From Poecilobothrus nobilitatus (lineage: Eukaryota > Arthropoda > Insecta > Diptera > Dolichopodidae): a DNA stretch of 64,000 nucleotides. Below the pieces are notes generated by a model. The model was not told where the DNA came from. It ran no database searches and was given only the letters and a program-made list of their open reading frames with translations. The stretch spans positions 117,307,996 to 117,371,995 of the forward strand of contig OX352774.1 in the NCBI GenBank assembly GCA_947095535.1. The letters are read 5' to 3'. The position numbers and the translations under genes were made by a program. Below are positions 27,052 through 38,208 of this stretch, piece after piece. The stretch's first letter is position 1; every line of letters starts with the position of its first letter.

Positions 27052-27658
27052 ACTATTTAGAAGATTTGGTACAAGAAGCGAACGTAAAACCAAAAAATGT
27101 GGAACACAAATGATAAATGGTGGAACACAAAATGAAAATAATTCAAAATATTTTTCATCAGGAGACCAAAAACAGCAAAAACAAGAATTACAATATCAGA
27201 ATAGCATTGAAAATTATGAGATTTCAACAACAGGATCTGGAACTCCTCAATATACCGCAAATATAACAGAAACAACAACAACAACTGAAACTACTGTACC
27301 ACTATCAAAAATAACTACAAATTCAAATAAACAACAACATCAAACTATTATTGGAATTGATCATATTAAAAATGGTGATGATAATAGTTTTGGTAAAAAT
27401 GGTAATACTAAAGATATAATTAATGATGGAAGTCTTAAAATAGCATCAGCAATTGCAAGTACTGATGGTAGTAATGATGTTATACGTCGTAATATAAATA
27501 ATAGTAAAAATGATATTGTTATGGAAGATGAGGATGACGATGATGAGGATGTTAATGGTGTTGAAAGTAGTGGTATTGGTACAGCTGAAGATAGTGTTGG
27601 TACAATACAAGAAGATGAACCAACAACTGAATGGACACCAGAAATACCATTTAGAAAT
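27052..27658 (+). CDS. Cyclase exon 6: C1b low-complexity region
   Basis: The exon is 607 bp, from acceptor tcctcttag to donor gtaaat. It opens LFRRFGTRSERK and closes TTEWTPEIPFRN; WxPExPF is a conserved anchor of AC8-type enzymes, just before a variable linker. Between them lie about 170 residues rich in Asn, Thr, Gln and Asp, including a run of six acidic residues (EDEDDDDED region). The frame is open throughout. An isolated open frame through the donor would add VNLKINIYI and stop; the splice to exon 7 (LNEPEDDL) is preferred because it restores the conserved PFxNLN order. Confidence 0.88.
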
Positions 27659-27735
27659 GTAAATTTAAAAATTAATATATATATATAATTTTTTTTTTTT
27701 GGTTTCTTTTATCATAGTGACAAAATTTTAAGTAA

Positions 27736-28190
27736 AGGGTGTTCAAAATGAAGGTATCATTTTGATTTTGCCGCCATTTTTTTTCTACCTGGAATTTTTA
27801 TAAGAGGTTTCCTTAGGTATATTCTAAATACATTCCGGTTAGTTAATATGGAACGTTACACGAAGGAACAACGTGTTTTTGTTATTACAACATTTTTTGA
27901 AAATGTTAAAAGTTTTCAAGATGTAATTAGGAAATTTCGAACAAAATTTGGTAGAGAAAATGCTCCAACAAATCGTGCCATCAAGCTGATGGTTGATAAA
28001 TTTCTAGAAACTGGATCTGTTCTTGATAACAGAGGCAACATTTATCAACGTAGTGGCCGTTCAACCGAGAATGTAGCAGCTGTGAGCAGAAGTGTTGAAG
28101 AAGATCCAAAAACTTCCATTCGTCATCGTTCGCAGCAATTAAACATCAAACCATCCATAATCCATGTGAAATATGACAAAAAATTTTATT
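27736..28190 (+). mobile_element. Left half of a Tc1/mariner-like transposon
   Basis: It starts with aagggtgttcaaaatgaagg, then gatacc-free AT sequence, then a transposase N terminus. Homology ends abruptly near 28190 and no right terminus is seen. It lies in cyclase intron 6. Confidence 0.65.
27848..28190 (+). CDS. Truncated transposase N terminus (DUF4817-type HTH)
   Basis: From ATG, MERYTKEQRVFVITTFFEN, then RKFRTKFGRENAPTNRAIK, KFLETGSVLDNRG and NVAAVSRSVEEDPKTSIRHR. This is the helix-turn-helix N terminus (DUF4817) of a family of Tc1/mariner-type transposases common in insects. About 112 residues are recognisable, ending at IKPS. The frame then runs into unrelated AT-rich sequence and stops near 28246. 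The catalytic DDE/D domain is absent, so no active enzyme can be made. Confidence 0.8.
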
Positions 28191-28724
28191 TTTATAGTAT
28201 TTATGAGTTTTCTTTTTTAAGTTTTCATTTTTTTTTCTTAAATTGAAACTTAACAGTTTAAACCAATTAAATTTGTTTGAAAATTTATGTATTTAAGGAA
28301 TTACTTTATAGTTTCATCAATAAATCATTTTACAACAAATAGATAAATTAAGCATCCTATGTTTAAAAATAGGTTTAAAAGATCTGAACGTTTGATTATA
28401 TTCCTTTCATTAAAATGTTTATTTTATTGAAGTATTCGTAGCAAAGCAACAATTCTACATCTTAAATTTGATTTTCATTACATGTGTATCAATAGTCCCA
28501 ATTATTCTACATAATATATTTAAGACTTTTTATGACACAGCAAACCATTTTCAACATAATATGATACTCCTGCCTAATCCCATTCGTTTTAATATTGTTA
28601 TTATTATAAAATTTCACAGTAGTGCTCCAAAGTAAAAGAAATGTCCTTTTATGAAAAGGACATATTATCAATTTTTTTAATTTATATTTAAATAAAACTA
28701 AGCACAAAATATCCATACTAACAT

Positions 28725-30930
28725 TTTTATACCCGTATGAACTATGTTCAAGGGTATAATAAATTTGCCATTACGTTTGTGACACCTTAAAGGAGTCGAG
28801 CTAGATATAGTGTCAAAGGTATGGATCGGCTCAGAATCGAATTCTGAGTCGATTAAGCCATGTACGTCCGTCCGTCCGTCCGCACGATAACTCAAAAAAT
28901 AAAGGAGCTAGGGGGCTGAAATTTTTTTTACGTCACTTTTGCAAAATTGTTAGTTTTGCTATTTAAATCCAACATTTTCGGTCGGCGGGTTCGAGTAGCT
29001 GCCATACAACTTCTATTTTTATATAGAAATAACTCAGTATCTATTCAAGCTAGGTTTCTGAAATTTTGCAAATGATGATCAAGTTTTATGGCAACAACTT
29101 CTGTAAAATTTGGTTGTGCTGGTGCAGCGCGTCCGGGTAGCTCCCATACAACTTCTCCGTTTAAATGAGAATAACTCAGTGTTTATTGAAGCTAGGAATC
29201 TGAAATTTAGTAAAGAGGTGTCGAGTTACATGCCAACAACTTTTGTAAAATTTGGTTGGTCTAGAGCAGCCGGTTCAGACTTCTTGCACCTCTTGGAACC
29301 TAATGAAGCTAGGCGTCTGAAATTTTGCAAATGATGATCAAGTTTTATGGCAACAACTTTTGTAAAATTTGGTTGTGGTGGTGCGGCGGGTTCGGGTAGC
29401 TGCCATACAACTTATCCGGTTAAATGAGAATAACTCAGTGTTTATTGAAGCTAGGAATCTGAAATTTAGTAAAGAAGTGTCGAGTTATATGCCAACAACT
29501 TTTGTAAAATTTGTTTGGTCTAGAGCAGCCGGTTCAGACTTCTTGCACCTCTTGGAACCTAATGAAGCTAGGCGTCTGAAATTTTGCAAATGATGATCAA
29601 ATTTTATGGCAACAACTTCTACAAAATTTGGTTGTGCTGGTGCGACGGGTTCGGGTAGCTGCCATACAAAATCTCTTTTTAAATGAAAAGAACTCAGTGT
29701 CCGTCCGCACGATAACTCAAAAAATAGAGGAGCTAGGAGGCTGAAAATTTTTTTACGTCACTTTTGTAAAATTGTTAGTTTTGCTATTTAACTCCAGCAT
29801 TTTCTGTCCCTGGGTTCCGGTAGCTGCCATACAACTTCTTTCTTTAAATAGAAATAAGCCAGTGTCTGTTCAATCTAGGTATCTGAAATTTTGCGAATGA
29901 TGATCAAGTTTTATGGCAACAATTTCTACAAAATTTGGTTGTGGTGGTGCGACGGGTTCGGGTAGCTGCCATACAAAATTTCTTTTTAAATGAAAAGAAC
30001 TCAGTGTCCGTCCGCACGATAACTCAAAAAATAAAGGAGCTAGGAGGCTGAAATTTTTTTTACGTCACTCTTGCAAAATTGTTAGTTTTGCTATTTAACT
30101 CCAGCATTTTCGGCCGCCGGGTTCGAGTAGCTGCCATACAACTTCTTTCTTTAAATAGAAATAACCCAGTGTCTGTTCAATCTAGGTATCTGAAATTTTG
30201 CGAATGATGATCAAGTTTTATGGCAACAACTTCTGCAAAATTTGGTTGTGGTGGTGTGACGGGTTCGGGTAGCTGCCATACAAAATCTCTTTTTAATTGA
30301 AAGAACTCAGTGTCCGTCCGCACGATAACTCAAAAAATAAAGGAGTTAGGAGGCTGCAATTTTTTTTACGTCACTTTTACAAAATTGTTAGTTTTGCTAT
30401 TTAACTCCAGCATTTTCGGCCGCCGGGTTCGAGTAGCTGCCATACAACTTCTTTCTTTAAATGGAAATAACCCAGTGTCTATTCAATCTAGGTATCTGAA
30501 ATTTTGCAAATGATGATCGAGTTTTATGGCAACAACTTCTGTAAAATTTTGTTGTGATGATATGGCAGGTTCGGATAGTTGCCATACAACTTCTCTTTTT
30601 AAATGAAAATAACTCAGTGTCTATTGAAGCTAGATATCTGAAATTTAGTGAAAAAGTGTCGAGTTGCATGCCAAAAACTTTTGTAAAATTTGAATGGTCT
30701 AAAGCAGCCGGTTCAGGCTTTTTGCATTTCTTGGAACTTAATGAAGCTAGGCGCAATAGATTCGGGTAGCTATCATACAACTCCACAATTTACATAAATA
30801 TATCTCTGTAGTTCGGTACTAAAACTCTGAATGTTTTTAAAAGATGATCAAGTTTTATAGAAACAGGATATATTACGTTCATACGGGTATCCCAGAGTTG
30901 ACACAGTCTACTCTACTGCACTCTTCCTCG
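28725..30930 (-). mobile_element. Family C DINE/Helentron-like element, complete long copy
   Basis: In + orientation it opens TATACCCGTATGAAC and closes with GTTCATACGGGTATCCC, the hairpin region agagttgacacagtctactct and gcactcttcctcg. The subterminal inverted repeat is thus at least 14 bp. Near the first end come gagtcgattaagccatg, (GTCC)n and cgcacgataactcaaaaaat, closely matching the conserved block of dipteran INE-1/DINE-1 elements. The interior is a tandem array of ~142-bp units (about 28.97-30.56 kb) homologous to that at 22.7-23.9 kb. It lies in cyclase intron 6, ending 60 bp before exon 7. Confidence 0.8.
28970..30560. repeat. Tandem array of family C units (reverse orientation)
   Basis: The marker gctgccatacaac recurs with flanking ttctttctttaaat, tctgaaattttgc(a/g)aatgatgatcaa and aaaatttggttgtg. 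The (GTCCGCACGATAACTC) block recurs at 29700, 30005 and 30315, so here a larger unit of about 305 bp that includes the (GTCC)-type block has itself been tandemly repeated three times. Confidence 0.8.
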
Positions 30931-30990
30931 TTAAATAATGAAAAAAAAAATTATTAATTATTTCGTTTTTTATGATGCGGCTATTTTTAG

Positions 30991-31110
30991 CTCAACGAAC
31001 CAGAAGATGATCTAAATCGATCTGATTCATTTATGGTTGGCGGGAATGGTATTGATACAATCAAACAACAACGAGTTGTATATCGTGATTCAATAAGTGC
31101 AGCTGAAGAG
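30991..31110 (+). CDS. Cyclase exon 7: C1b
   Basis: The exon is 120 bp, phase 0, between ctatttttag and gtaaaa. It reads LNEPEDDLNRSDSF and KQQRVVYRDSISAAEE. It follows PFRN of exon 6 and continues the linker that precedes the second membrane block. Confidence 0.85.
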
Positions 31111-31981
31111 GTAAAATTTAAAAAAAAAATTTTTTAATTATGTATATTTTATTATTTATTTGATTATTTAATACGCGTCAATTATATTTAAGTAAAAGTC
31201 AGTGATTTGCAATTTTTCTATCACAAATTTGAAATAGAAAGAGAATTTAAATTGTGTACGATTTATTGTTATTGTGTACGATTGATTGTTAGCAATGAGA
31301 GCCCTATTTCTATTTCTCAATCAACGAACCTAAGTGACATGTTCGAAGTAATGATTTGACTTATGGATAGTTGGTTGGAAACTTCTAAATGTTTGTAGCC
31401 TGTTCTTAGTGAATAATTGTAGACAAATTTGGAATGAACGTAATAAATTTTTGAAAGTCCATGGGAATATAAATAAATATATGTTCTTTTCTCAAATTAT
31501 GCCATTTTAATTTATTTTTATTTTGTAAAATTTTATGTCCTCCGGTTACCATTTGAAGCAAATTTTTTTTATTTTAAATTAATAATAAAAACAAAAATAA
31601 AAATTACATTTAATTGAAAATGATTGAATAATACGTGAATATTTTTAATAAAACTTCACGGTAGAATTTGAAATCGATTATGATTTGCCAGATTTCGATT
31701 ATAACAAATTTCAATTTGTTGATTCATTTTAGTTTTTATAATATTTGATATAATTTGCACGTATTTCATTTTATTTTTCTATTTTTTTATTTATCGAATT
31801 ATATAATTTATTTATATAAATATATTATGTGTATTATTAATATTATATATTACATAACAAAATAAAAGTCAACTTTTTATATCTAACCACAAGTGGTTTA
31901 ATATTTAAACGCCTAAAAACATGCAATCTTTTATAAAAAAAATATAGCTCTTGTTAAATTTATCCTGCATAGTGGTTTCGG

Positions 31982-32260
31982 TAGCCTAGTGGGTAGGCGT
32001 GTGGCGTATTAACCGAAGGAGTGTGGGTTCGATCCCTGCACAGGTCGTAAGTGTTTTTTTCTTTACATACTCCCCTTACGACTAAATATAATGTAAATAT
32101 ATAGTATATAATATAAACAAAATAAATAATATTAGTATATAATTTAATAATAGTATAAAAAAAAACCTATAATGGCCTTAGTAGCCGATGGTTCAATAAT
32201 ATTGCATTACATTAATGTATGTAATATTAATATAAATAAATAAATAAATAAATAAATAAA
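31982..32260 (+). mobile_element. tRNA-derived SINE, family A, copy 2 (reference copy)
   Basis: The + strand head is ggtttcggtagcctagtggg (A box TAGCCTAGTGGG), with B box GGTTCGATCCC about 40 bp later. A cttacgac/gtcgtaag hairpin follows, then an AT-rich body, then ccgatggttcaataatattg and a (TAAA)n tail. The perfect target duplication TATCCTGCATA lies at 31971-31981 and 32261-32271. This copy sets the family's ends. Confidence 0.93.
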
Positions 32261-32895
32261 TATCCTGCATACAAATTTTGAAATTAATTTTTTTTTACGA
32301 GTAGCTCTATTTAAATGGTTTTAATTGCCTACATTTTTCAATAAATTAAATAGAACATTATATCAAAGAACCAAAATATATAACTGCAACTTCAAATATA
32401 AGACCGCAGTAGAGGAATTTGAAATCTAATTGATATTGAATTTCATTTAATTGAAAATAGACTACTTTAAAAGGATTAAATATACATTTATTACATTTAA
32501 TAATTCTTACTGCATATGAATAGATATTTTTTTTACAAATATTTTATTGAATTTGATCAAACCAACCGCTAAATTTTCTAATTAAACTTTTAATTGCAAA
32601 CGGATAAACTTATCAAATACACACATTTCTACTACTGCTTCCTTTTAAATATATCTAAGATTTTTTTTTGTTCCTTTAAGAAAAATAAAAACAACCAAAC
32701 AAAAAGGAGAACACTTGAATAAAAAAATTTTTTTTTTGAATATTGAAGTTTTATATATTAAAAATATTTTAGAAAGGATGTAGTTCCCATCCATTTGTGA
32801 GTATTTGAAATAAAATTATTTTTATTGAATAATTACTAAAAATTCTTAACATTATGAAGTTTTTAAAGAATAATCCAAATAAATGGAGTGATTAT

Positions 32896-33091
32896 TTTTT
32901 TTTTTCTAGTACATTTCTCTGTCATATAAATGTGAACAGGAAATTACACAGCCTTTCCTTTTCAGGTGTGGCTGTAAATGTCGTAAGGAGGGATAACTCT
33001 TACGACGTGTGTGGGATTCGAATTCACACTCCCTTGGTGTTTAGTGCGTATTTTATACACTCTCACCCACTAGGTCACCGAGGCCCCTAAA
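32896..33091 (-). mobile_element. tRNA-derived SINE, family B, copy 1
   Basis: On the minus strand: A-box-like TGACCTAGTGGG, B-box-like GAATTCGAATCCC, then cacgtcgtaag / cttacgac, then agccacacctgaaaag and a tail of cattta...gacagag. A TGATTAT target duplication is visible (32889-32895 and 33092-33098). The head resembles family A but the tail does not. Confidence 0.75.
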
Positions 33092-33240
33092 TGATTATAA
33101 TTGAAAGTCTTCTTTTAAATGGACAAATAATTCAAATATTCAATAGACAAATTTTAATTCAATTACAGACCTTTTTTTTTAAATAAATCATTAATATTAC
33201 CATTATTAAAATAATATTTAAATTGAAATTTATTTTACAG

Positions 33241-33380
33241 ATTGATGAATTTATTGATCAAAATATACAAATAAATTCAAATAAAGAAATACGTCAAGAA
33301 TATTTATATTATTGGACATTAAAATTTAAAAATCCCGATCAAGAACAGAAATTTTGTGAATTACGTGAAGATATGTTCAG
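33241..33380 (+). CDS. Cyclase exon 8: end of C1b
   Basis: The acceptor is tattttacag and the donor gtaagt. It reads IDEFIDQNIQINSNKEIR, then WTLKFKNPDQEQKFCELRED and MFR. LKFKxxxxEQKFxxxREDMF is the conserved lead-in to TM7 in AC1/AC8-type enzymes. It ends in phase 2. Confidence 0.88.
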
Positions 33381-33635
33381 GTAAGTTTTTTTTTCTTTTT
33401 TTGTAAATCTAATTTAGCTTCTATTAAGTAGAATTCTTGTAGTTTTATTTCAAAGGTTTTTATTTCAAGAGATTTAATTATCAGACATTATTTATTTGTA
33501 CTAAACTTCAATGCTTTTTCCTATACGTCTGTCAAGTTTATGTGCTTCAAATTAGTCGAGTTCACAAAGTAGTTTATAATTTTGCTATGATGGCATCATA
33601 TTTTAAAGAAACCAATGGTACTTATATATCAATTC

Positions 33636-33640
<5 letters not shown>

Positions 33641-33666
<26 letters not shown>
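33641..33666. repeat. (TA)n microsatellite
   Basis: An uninterrupted TA dinucleotide run of about 12 units in cyclase intron 8. Confidence 0.9.
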
Positions 33667-33670
<4 letters not shown>

Positions 33671-34799
33671 TAGGAATTTTCTAAGAAAAATACATTAATT
33701 CCGATTTCTATAATGAAATACCTGTCAGGAAAATTTTATGTTTATGTTTAATTTTAAATTCTTAATTTTTTTTTTTATGTTTTTCATGTCAATTATACAA
33801 TTTTAATTTAAATATTTTAAATTCAATTAAGTTCAATTAAAATACATATTTAATTAAATTAAAATTTGCCAATTAAAAAGAAAAAGAAAAAAAAAGTGAA
33901 TTTTAATGAATTTTAATTAAGTTTTCTATAATTTATTTGTGATTCGTTGATTTCATTTTTAATTTTTCTTTTTAACCTTTTTATTGACATAACATACATA
34001 CATACATCTATACTTAAAAGTAAATTTGAAATTCACATAAGTCTCATTATTACACCATTATATTAGATTTAAATAATTTTAATTTAATGAAAAATAAAGA
34101 AAACCCACTTTTAATTATCCGTGGGTGGGTGGTACCAATTCCTTTTGGAACCCATGTTAACTTTATTATTAATGGAACACAAAGTTTTAAATCGGATTTG
34201 GATTAGGTGGATCTGGTAGACTGTTTTAATTAATTTTAGTTTTACGTTAAAACGCAAATAATTATTTTTTAATTGATTGTTAGGTATGAGTATTCTCCAT
34301 TTTAATTAATATTAGAATTTCATTAAGATTATATAGAATTTAATTTAACTTTTAATGAAATTTTTTTTTTCTTATTAAAAATTTATGTTTAAATATTCTG
34401 CGTTTTTTGTTTTTTTTTAAACTCTTCCTATTATTTCGGGAACTCTGTTTTTTGTTGTCAATGTAAATTTTTTTTTTGTAATTTAAATAAATCAACGGTG
34501 ACAAGGAAGTTTGAAATAAAGATTGTCTCCTCCCGAATTTATAGTTTGTTTTTTAATAATTGAAATTGGTTTATTGTATTAAAGGTATGATAAAGCTGAG
34601 GCTCTATTTACTCTTGTCTTGTCACTCTATTTTCGCTGATGTTCTTTAAATATCAAATAGTAAAATGATAACAATATCGATAATCTAATATATGTACGTG
34701 TATCAGAATAGTGTTTTGTTATTTTAGCGTTGACAAATTAGATTAAAAATAATAATTCTGGATAAACTCTTTAGAATTTTATCTGTTTATAGTTAGGTA
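33667..34799. other. Cyclase intron 8, AT-rich
   Basis: I see no gene or defined repeat; only T-runs and a short GGTA/GATA stretch at its end (34796-34814). Confidence 0.4.
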
Positions 34800-35130
34800 G
34801 GTAGATAGATAGGGGCTGCAGATGCATACCTAGGCCAGTTTCGGTCCATTGTGATACCCTAAATCAATATTTATCATAATTAAATCATTTGATGCTTCTT
34901 ACAAGGCGATTTGTTAAGTCCACCTCCGACAGATCGAAAAGTTTGTTTAAGAAAAATTTCCCCACAAACGTTCTTCTTTTTAAAGCAAGATCTGGGCATT
35001 CACACAGATAAAACATTGATTTCTCTTTCTCTTCATCTTTGCAGCTACTGCAAAGATCATGGGAGGGAAATGCTAGCCTTCTGCCATGTCCACCAATCGT
35101 ATAATAACCTGTAAAAACGTCTGTTTACAG
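34800..35130 (-). mobile_element. 3' end of an I/R1-like LINE ORF2
   Basis: On the minus strand a largely open stretch reads TGYYTIGGHGRRL, then CSSCKDEEKEKSMFYLCECP, then LALKRRTFVGKFFLN. C-x2-C-x12-C-x-C with TxGHG upstream is the terminal zinc-knuckle region of I/R1-type LINE polyproteins, where an H is usually found before the last cysteines. The rest of the LINE is not adjacent. Confidence 0.7.
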
Positions 35131-35694
35131 TTAAGTTGCATGTACTAACCATTATATTCTACTAAAACTTCAAATATTTTTTGTTATAATTTTCTTTAGA
35201 TTAAGATCTTATCTCTGGTTTACTGTTTCATTTTCAAATTTAAAAAAATAAAAATACTTTGAATTGTTTAATATTGTTACGACTGCCACTTCATTTTAAA
35301 TCATTATTCATATTTATAATATTTAAATTGTCTTTAATATAAATATATATTTAAAAAAAATGATGTCCTTGAGAAAAAGATCTATGAAATCTATGTCCTT
35401 TTTAGCACAAATACAACTAATACAATAGATACACATGCAATATGTATATATGCAAATATTACTAGATATATATATAAATCGTATAGGAAAAATATAAATT
35501 CTCTTTAATGTTACGATTGAATGGTTGTTTAATAGGGTATTGACGTTTTTCTTTTTGTTCTTTTTTTTTTTGTATTTTAAAGATTTTTTTATTCAAAATA
35601 AGTTATTTTAGATTTAGATTTTTATTAATAAATTTTTATTTTAGTAAAAAAATGCAAAATAGGTATAAATTAAATTTTTTTCTTTATATTACAG

Positions 35695-35849
35695 ATCAAA
35701 TACGTTATGTATTTTTGTTATCTGGATATTTATTGTATTGTGTCAAGCAATCATCATACAAAAATGTACATATTTAATAATTTGTTTAGCAATTGGTACA
35801 TTACTGCTAACAGCTGGATGTATTTTAGTTATGGCTGAAGAATTTTCTA
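35695..35849 (+). CDS. Cyclase exon 9: TM7 and TM8 start
   Basis: The acceptor is atattacag and the donor gtaagt. It reads SNTLCIFVIWIFIVLCQAII, KCTYLIICLAIGTLLLTAGC, then ILVMAEEFS. Two hydrophobic segments open the second six-helix membrane block. It ends in phase 1, which does not fit exon 10 (phase 0), so the remaining membrane exons are missing or unrecognised. Confidence 0.85.
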
Positions 35850-36289
35850 GTAAGTAAATGTTAATAACATAAATAATAAATTAATATAAAATAAAAATAA
35901 TTAGAAAAATAAAAGAATGCTAAGAATATTTAATATAAATGAATGAAGAATATATAAAATTACTCATCCTTTACGATATTAACTACATTTGAACAAGGTT
36001 CAAAAGGACTAAGAACATAAATAAAGATTTAAGTATGTAAGGGTCATTTATTTCTTTCGACCACCTTTTCATAAAATTCAACATGGAATTAGCTTTATTA
36101 ATAAAGAATTTTAATAGTCAATGAATGTAAGTTTATTGTTAAAGAGAACTTCTAAATCATTGATTTATGTTTGTTTAGTGTTTATTGATTAACTATGAAT
36201 CAAATGAATAATTTGTGAATGGAGGATTTGAACTACAGGCTTATGTAACAGATGCACATTTAGCAACATTTAACACTTAGGTTATTCGA

Positions 36290-36970
36290 TAAACATCCAA
36301 TTTTAAAAAGTATTTAGATCCTTCTAAAGAAGTAAAATATCATTTTCAGTGGAAATAGTCTTAACAATTTTCATATCATTAGCATACCTAACAATTTTTC
36401 AATGTTTATTTTCTTGATGCATTTCCCTGCCACATAAATGTAACAAGGAAATTACAGTGCCTTTCCTTTCAGGGATGGCTGTAAATGTCGTAAGGGAGAA
36501 TTATTCTTACGACGTGTGTGGGATTCAAACACACACTTCCTTGGTGTTTTTTTAGAGCGCATTTTATACGTTCTTACCCACTAGATTACCGAGACCCCTC
36601 AATGTTTAATAATTATAACTGTCAATCGAAATAATAAACAGAAGTAAGTCCAATATGGCTCCATTGAGGTATTACAGAATTAGATAAAAAAGATTTTGAA
36701 ATTACGTACCAAACTTAAACTTCATATATAACTTCTGTTTGCTAAATACAACAGGATCCATTATAGGAAAAAGCAGCGAAAACCTAAATTATTTACACCA
36801 TAGTCTAGATTCTAGACTTCTACACTATGTGAAACACTATATGATCAAATATCTAAAGCTTTAGTTATATCCATATAAATAAAATCAGTTTGAGTACCGT
36901 TTTGAGCATAGTGTTTAAAAAAACAAGAAGCAGACCGTAAATCAGCGTTTTAAGATGCCATGAAAGAGAA
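36290..36970 (-). mobile_element. Degenerate jockey-like LINE fragment (RT)
   Basis: Minus-strand reading gives, in order: AQNGTQTDFIYMDITKALD near 36900 (RT motif normally ...YTDFSKAFD), SVIPQWSHIG near 36665 (normally GVPQGSHLG), and VRYANDMKIVKTISTEND near 36370 (normally FADD/YADD). These are consecutive RT motifs with many substitutions and stops. SINE B interrupts between the last two. It is an old inactive copy. Confidence 0.72.
36409..36598 (-). mobile_element. tRNA-derived SINE, family B, copy 2, nested in a LINE
   Basis: The minus-strand head is related to 33.0 kb and it has the tail CATTTATGTGGCAGGGAAA. The target duplication TCAATGTTTA is perfect (36399-36408 and 36599-36608). 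Removing it brings the RT motifs on either side to their usual spacing. Confidence 0.85.
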
Positions 36971-37913
36971 GCCATTAATAAGAAACCATTTAATTCTTAT
37001 AATATTTTTAAAATATTTTTCCTTTAAAACTTTTACTATAAATTTTGCATAAGAGCTTAATAAAATTATTCTGTAAAATTTTCTGTCAACATCATTTAAC
37101 AATTTATATTTTAGATTAACAATAATGTCAATTCTAATAACTCAGTTTTAACAACCAAACTCATAAAAATTAAATAAATTTTTCGTTTATTTAAAAATTA
37201 ATTATATTCATTTCCTTTATTTAATTTATTTTGTTCTTAAATAAAAATAAACAAAGGGAGAAAAAAAATCATTTATTTAATCATAAAATAAAATAAAAAG
37301 GAAATCCATTAAAACTAAACAAAATATTCCACCGTTATTCTAATAAAATTATAATTCAATATTTTTGTTTCTTTTATAATAAATAGCTTCTAATGTCCAT
37401 AGATGATTTTGCTCATAAAGAATCATACTCATACTTATTTTTTAAAAAAAAATATTTTTTTCTTCAAGTTAAAGAAACACAACAATTATTAATTGTTACC
37501 TTTTTTATTCTCATTTTATTTTATGTCTTTTAAATTTGATTAAAAAAGGATTTATTAATTTTTAAGGGAAAGAAATATAATAAAAACTGAAATATCATTT
37601 TTACTTTTTTTATTTTATATTATATTTTATTCAATTTTCTAAAGGACTAACAGAAGACTATTTTCAATTTATTAATAAAAATTTACAAAAAAAAAAATTA
37701 TTTAGGACTAATTATTAAGAAACTTTGACATTGTTGTTAAATGAAAAACAAAAAGAATCACTTTTTAATAATTATTGTAAAAGGTTGTTAAAAATTCTTT
37801 TTTATTGATAATTAACAAAATTATTAAGTCATTGAGTTTTTTGTTCACATTGTTGGTTTGAAAAAAATTATAAGAAAAATGCCAATAAATTAACATTTAC
37901 TTAAATGAAAATC
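36971..37913. other. AT-rich intronic sequence
   Basis: Homopolymer-rich sequence; no exon for TM8-12 recognised. Confidence 0.4.
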
Positions 37914-37924
37914 TTTTAAAATCA

Positions 37925-38197
37925 TTATTTATTTATTTATATTAATATCACATACATAAATGTAATGCAATATTATTGAACCATCGGCTACTAAGGCCAT
38001 TATAGGTTTTTATACTATTATTAAATTATATACTAATATTATTTATTTTGTTTATATTATATACTATATATTTACATTATATTTGGTCGTGAGGGGCGTA
38101 TGTAAAGAAAAAAACACTTACGACCTGTGCAGGAATCGAACCCACACTCCTTCGGTTAATACGGCACACGCCTACCCACTAGGCTACCGAAGCCCCT
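37925..38197 (-). mobile_element. tRNA-derived SINE, family A, copy 3
   Basis: It has the same head, B box and body as the 32.0 kb copy, in reverse. The target duplication TTTTAAAATCA is at 37914-37924 and 38198-38208. Confidence 0.92.
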
Positions 38198-38208
38198 TTT
38201 TAAAATCA

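Noticed and set aside
22865..30786. Open frames such as those starting at 22865, 29110 and 29369
   Set aside because: They fall in the ~142-bp arrays of family C elements and repeat the same peptide in different units.
31982..32060. A tRNA gene
   Set aside because: The A and B boxes are present but the acceptor stem and anticodon arm do not fold as a tRNA, and the sequence is repeated with target duplications. It is a SINE head.
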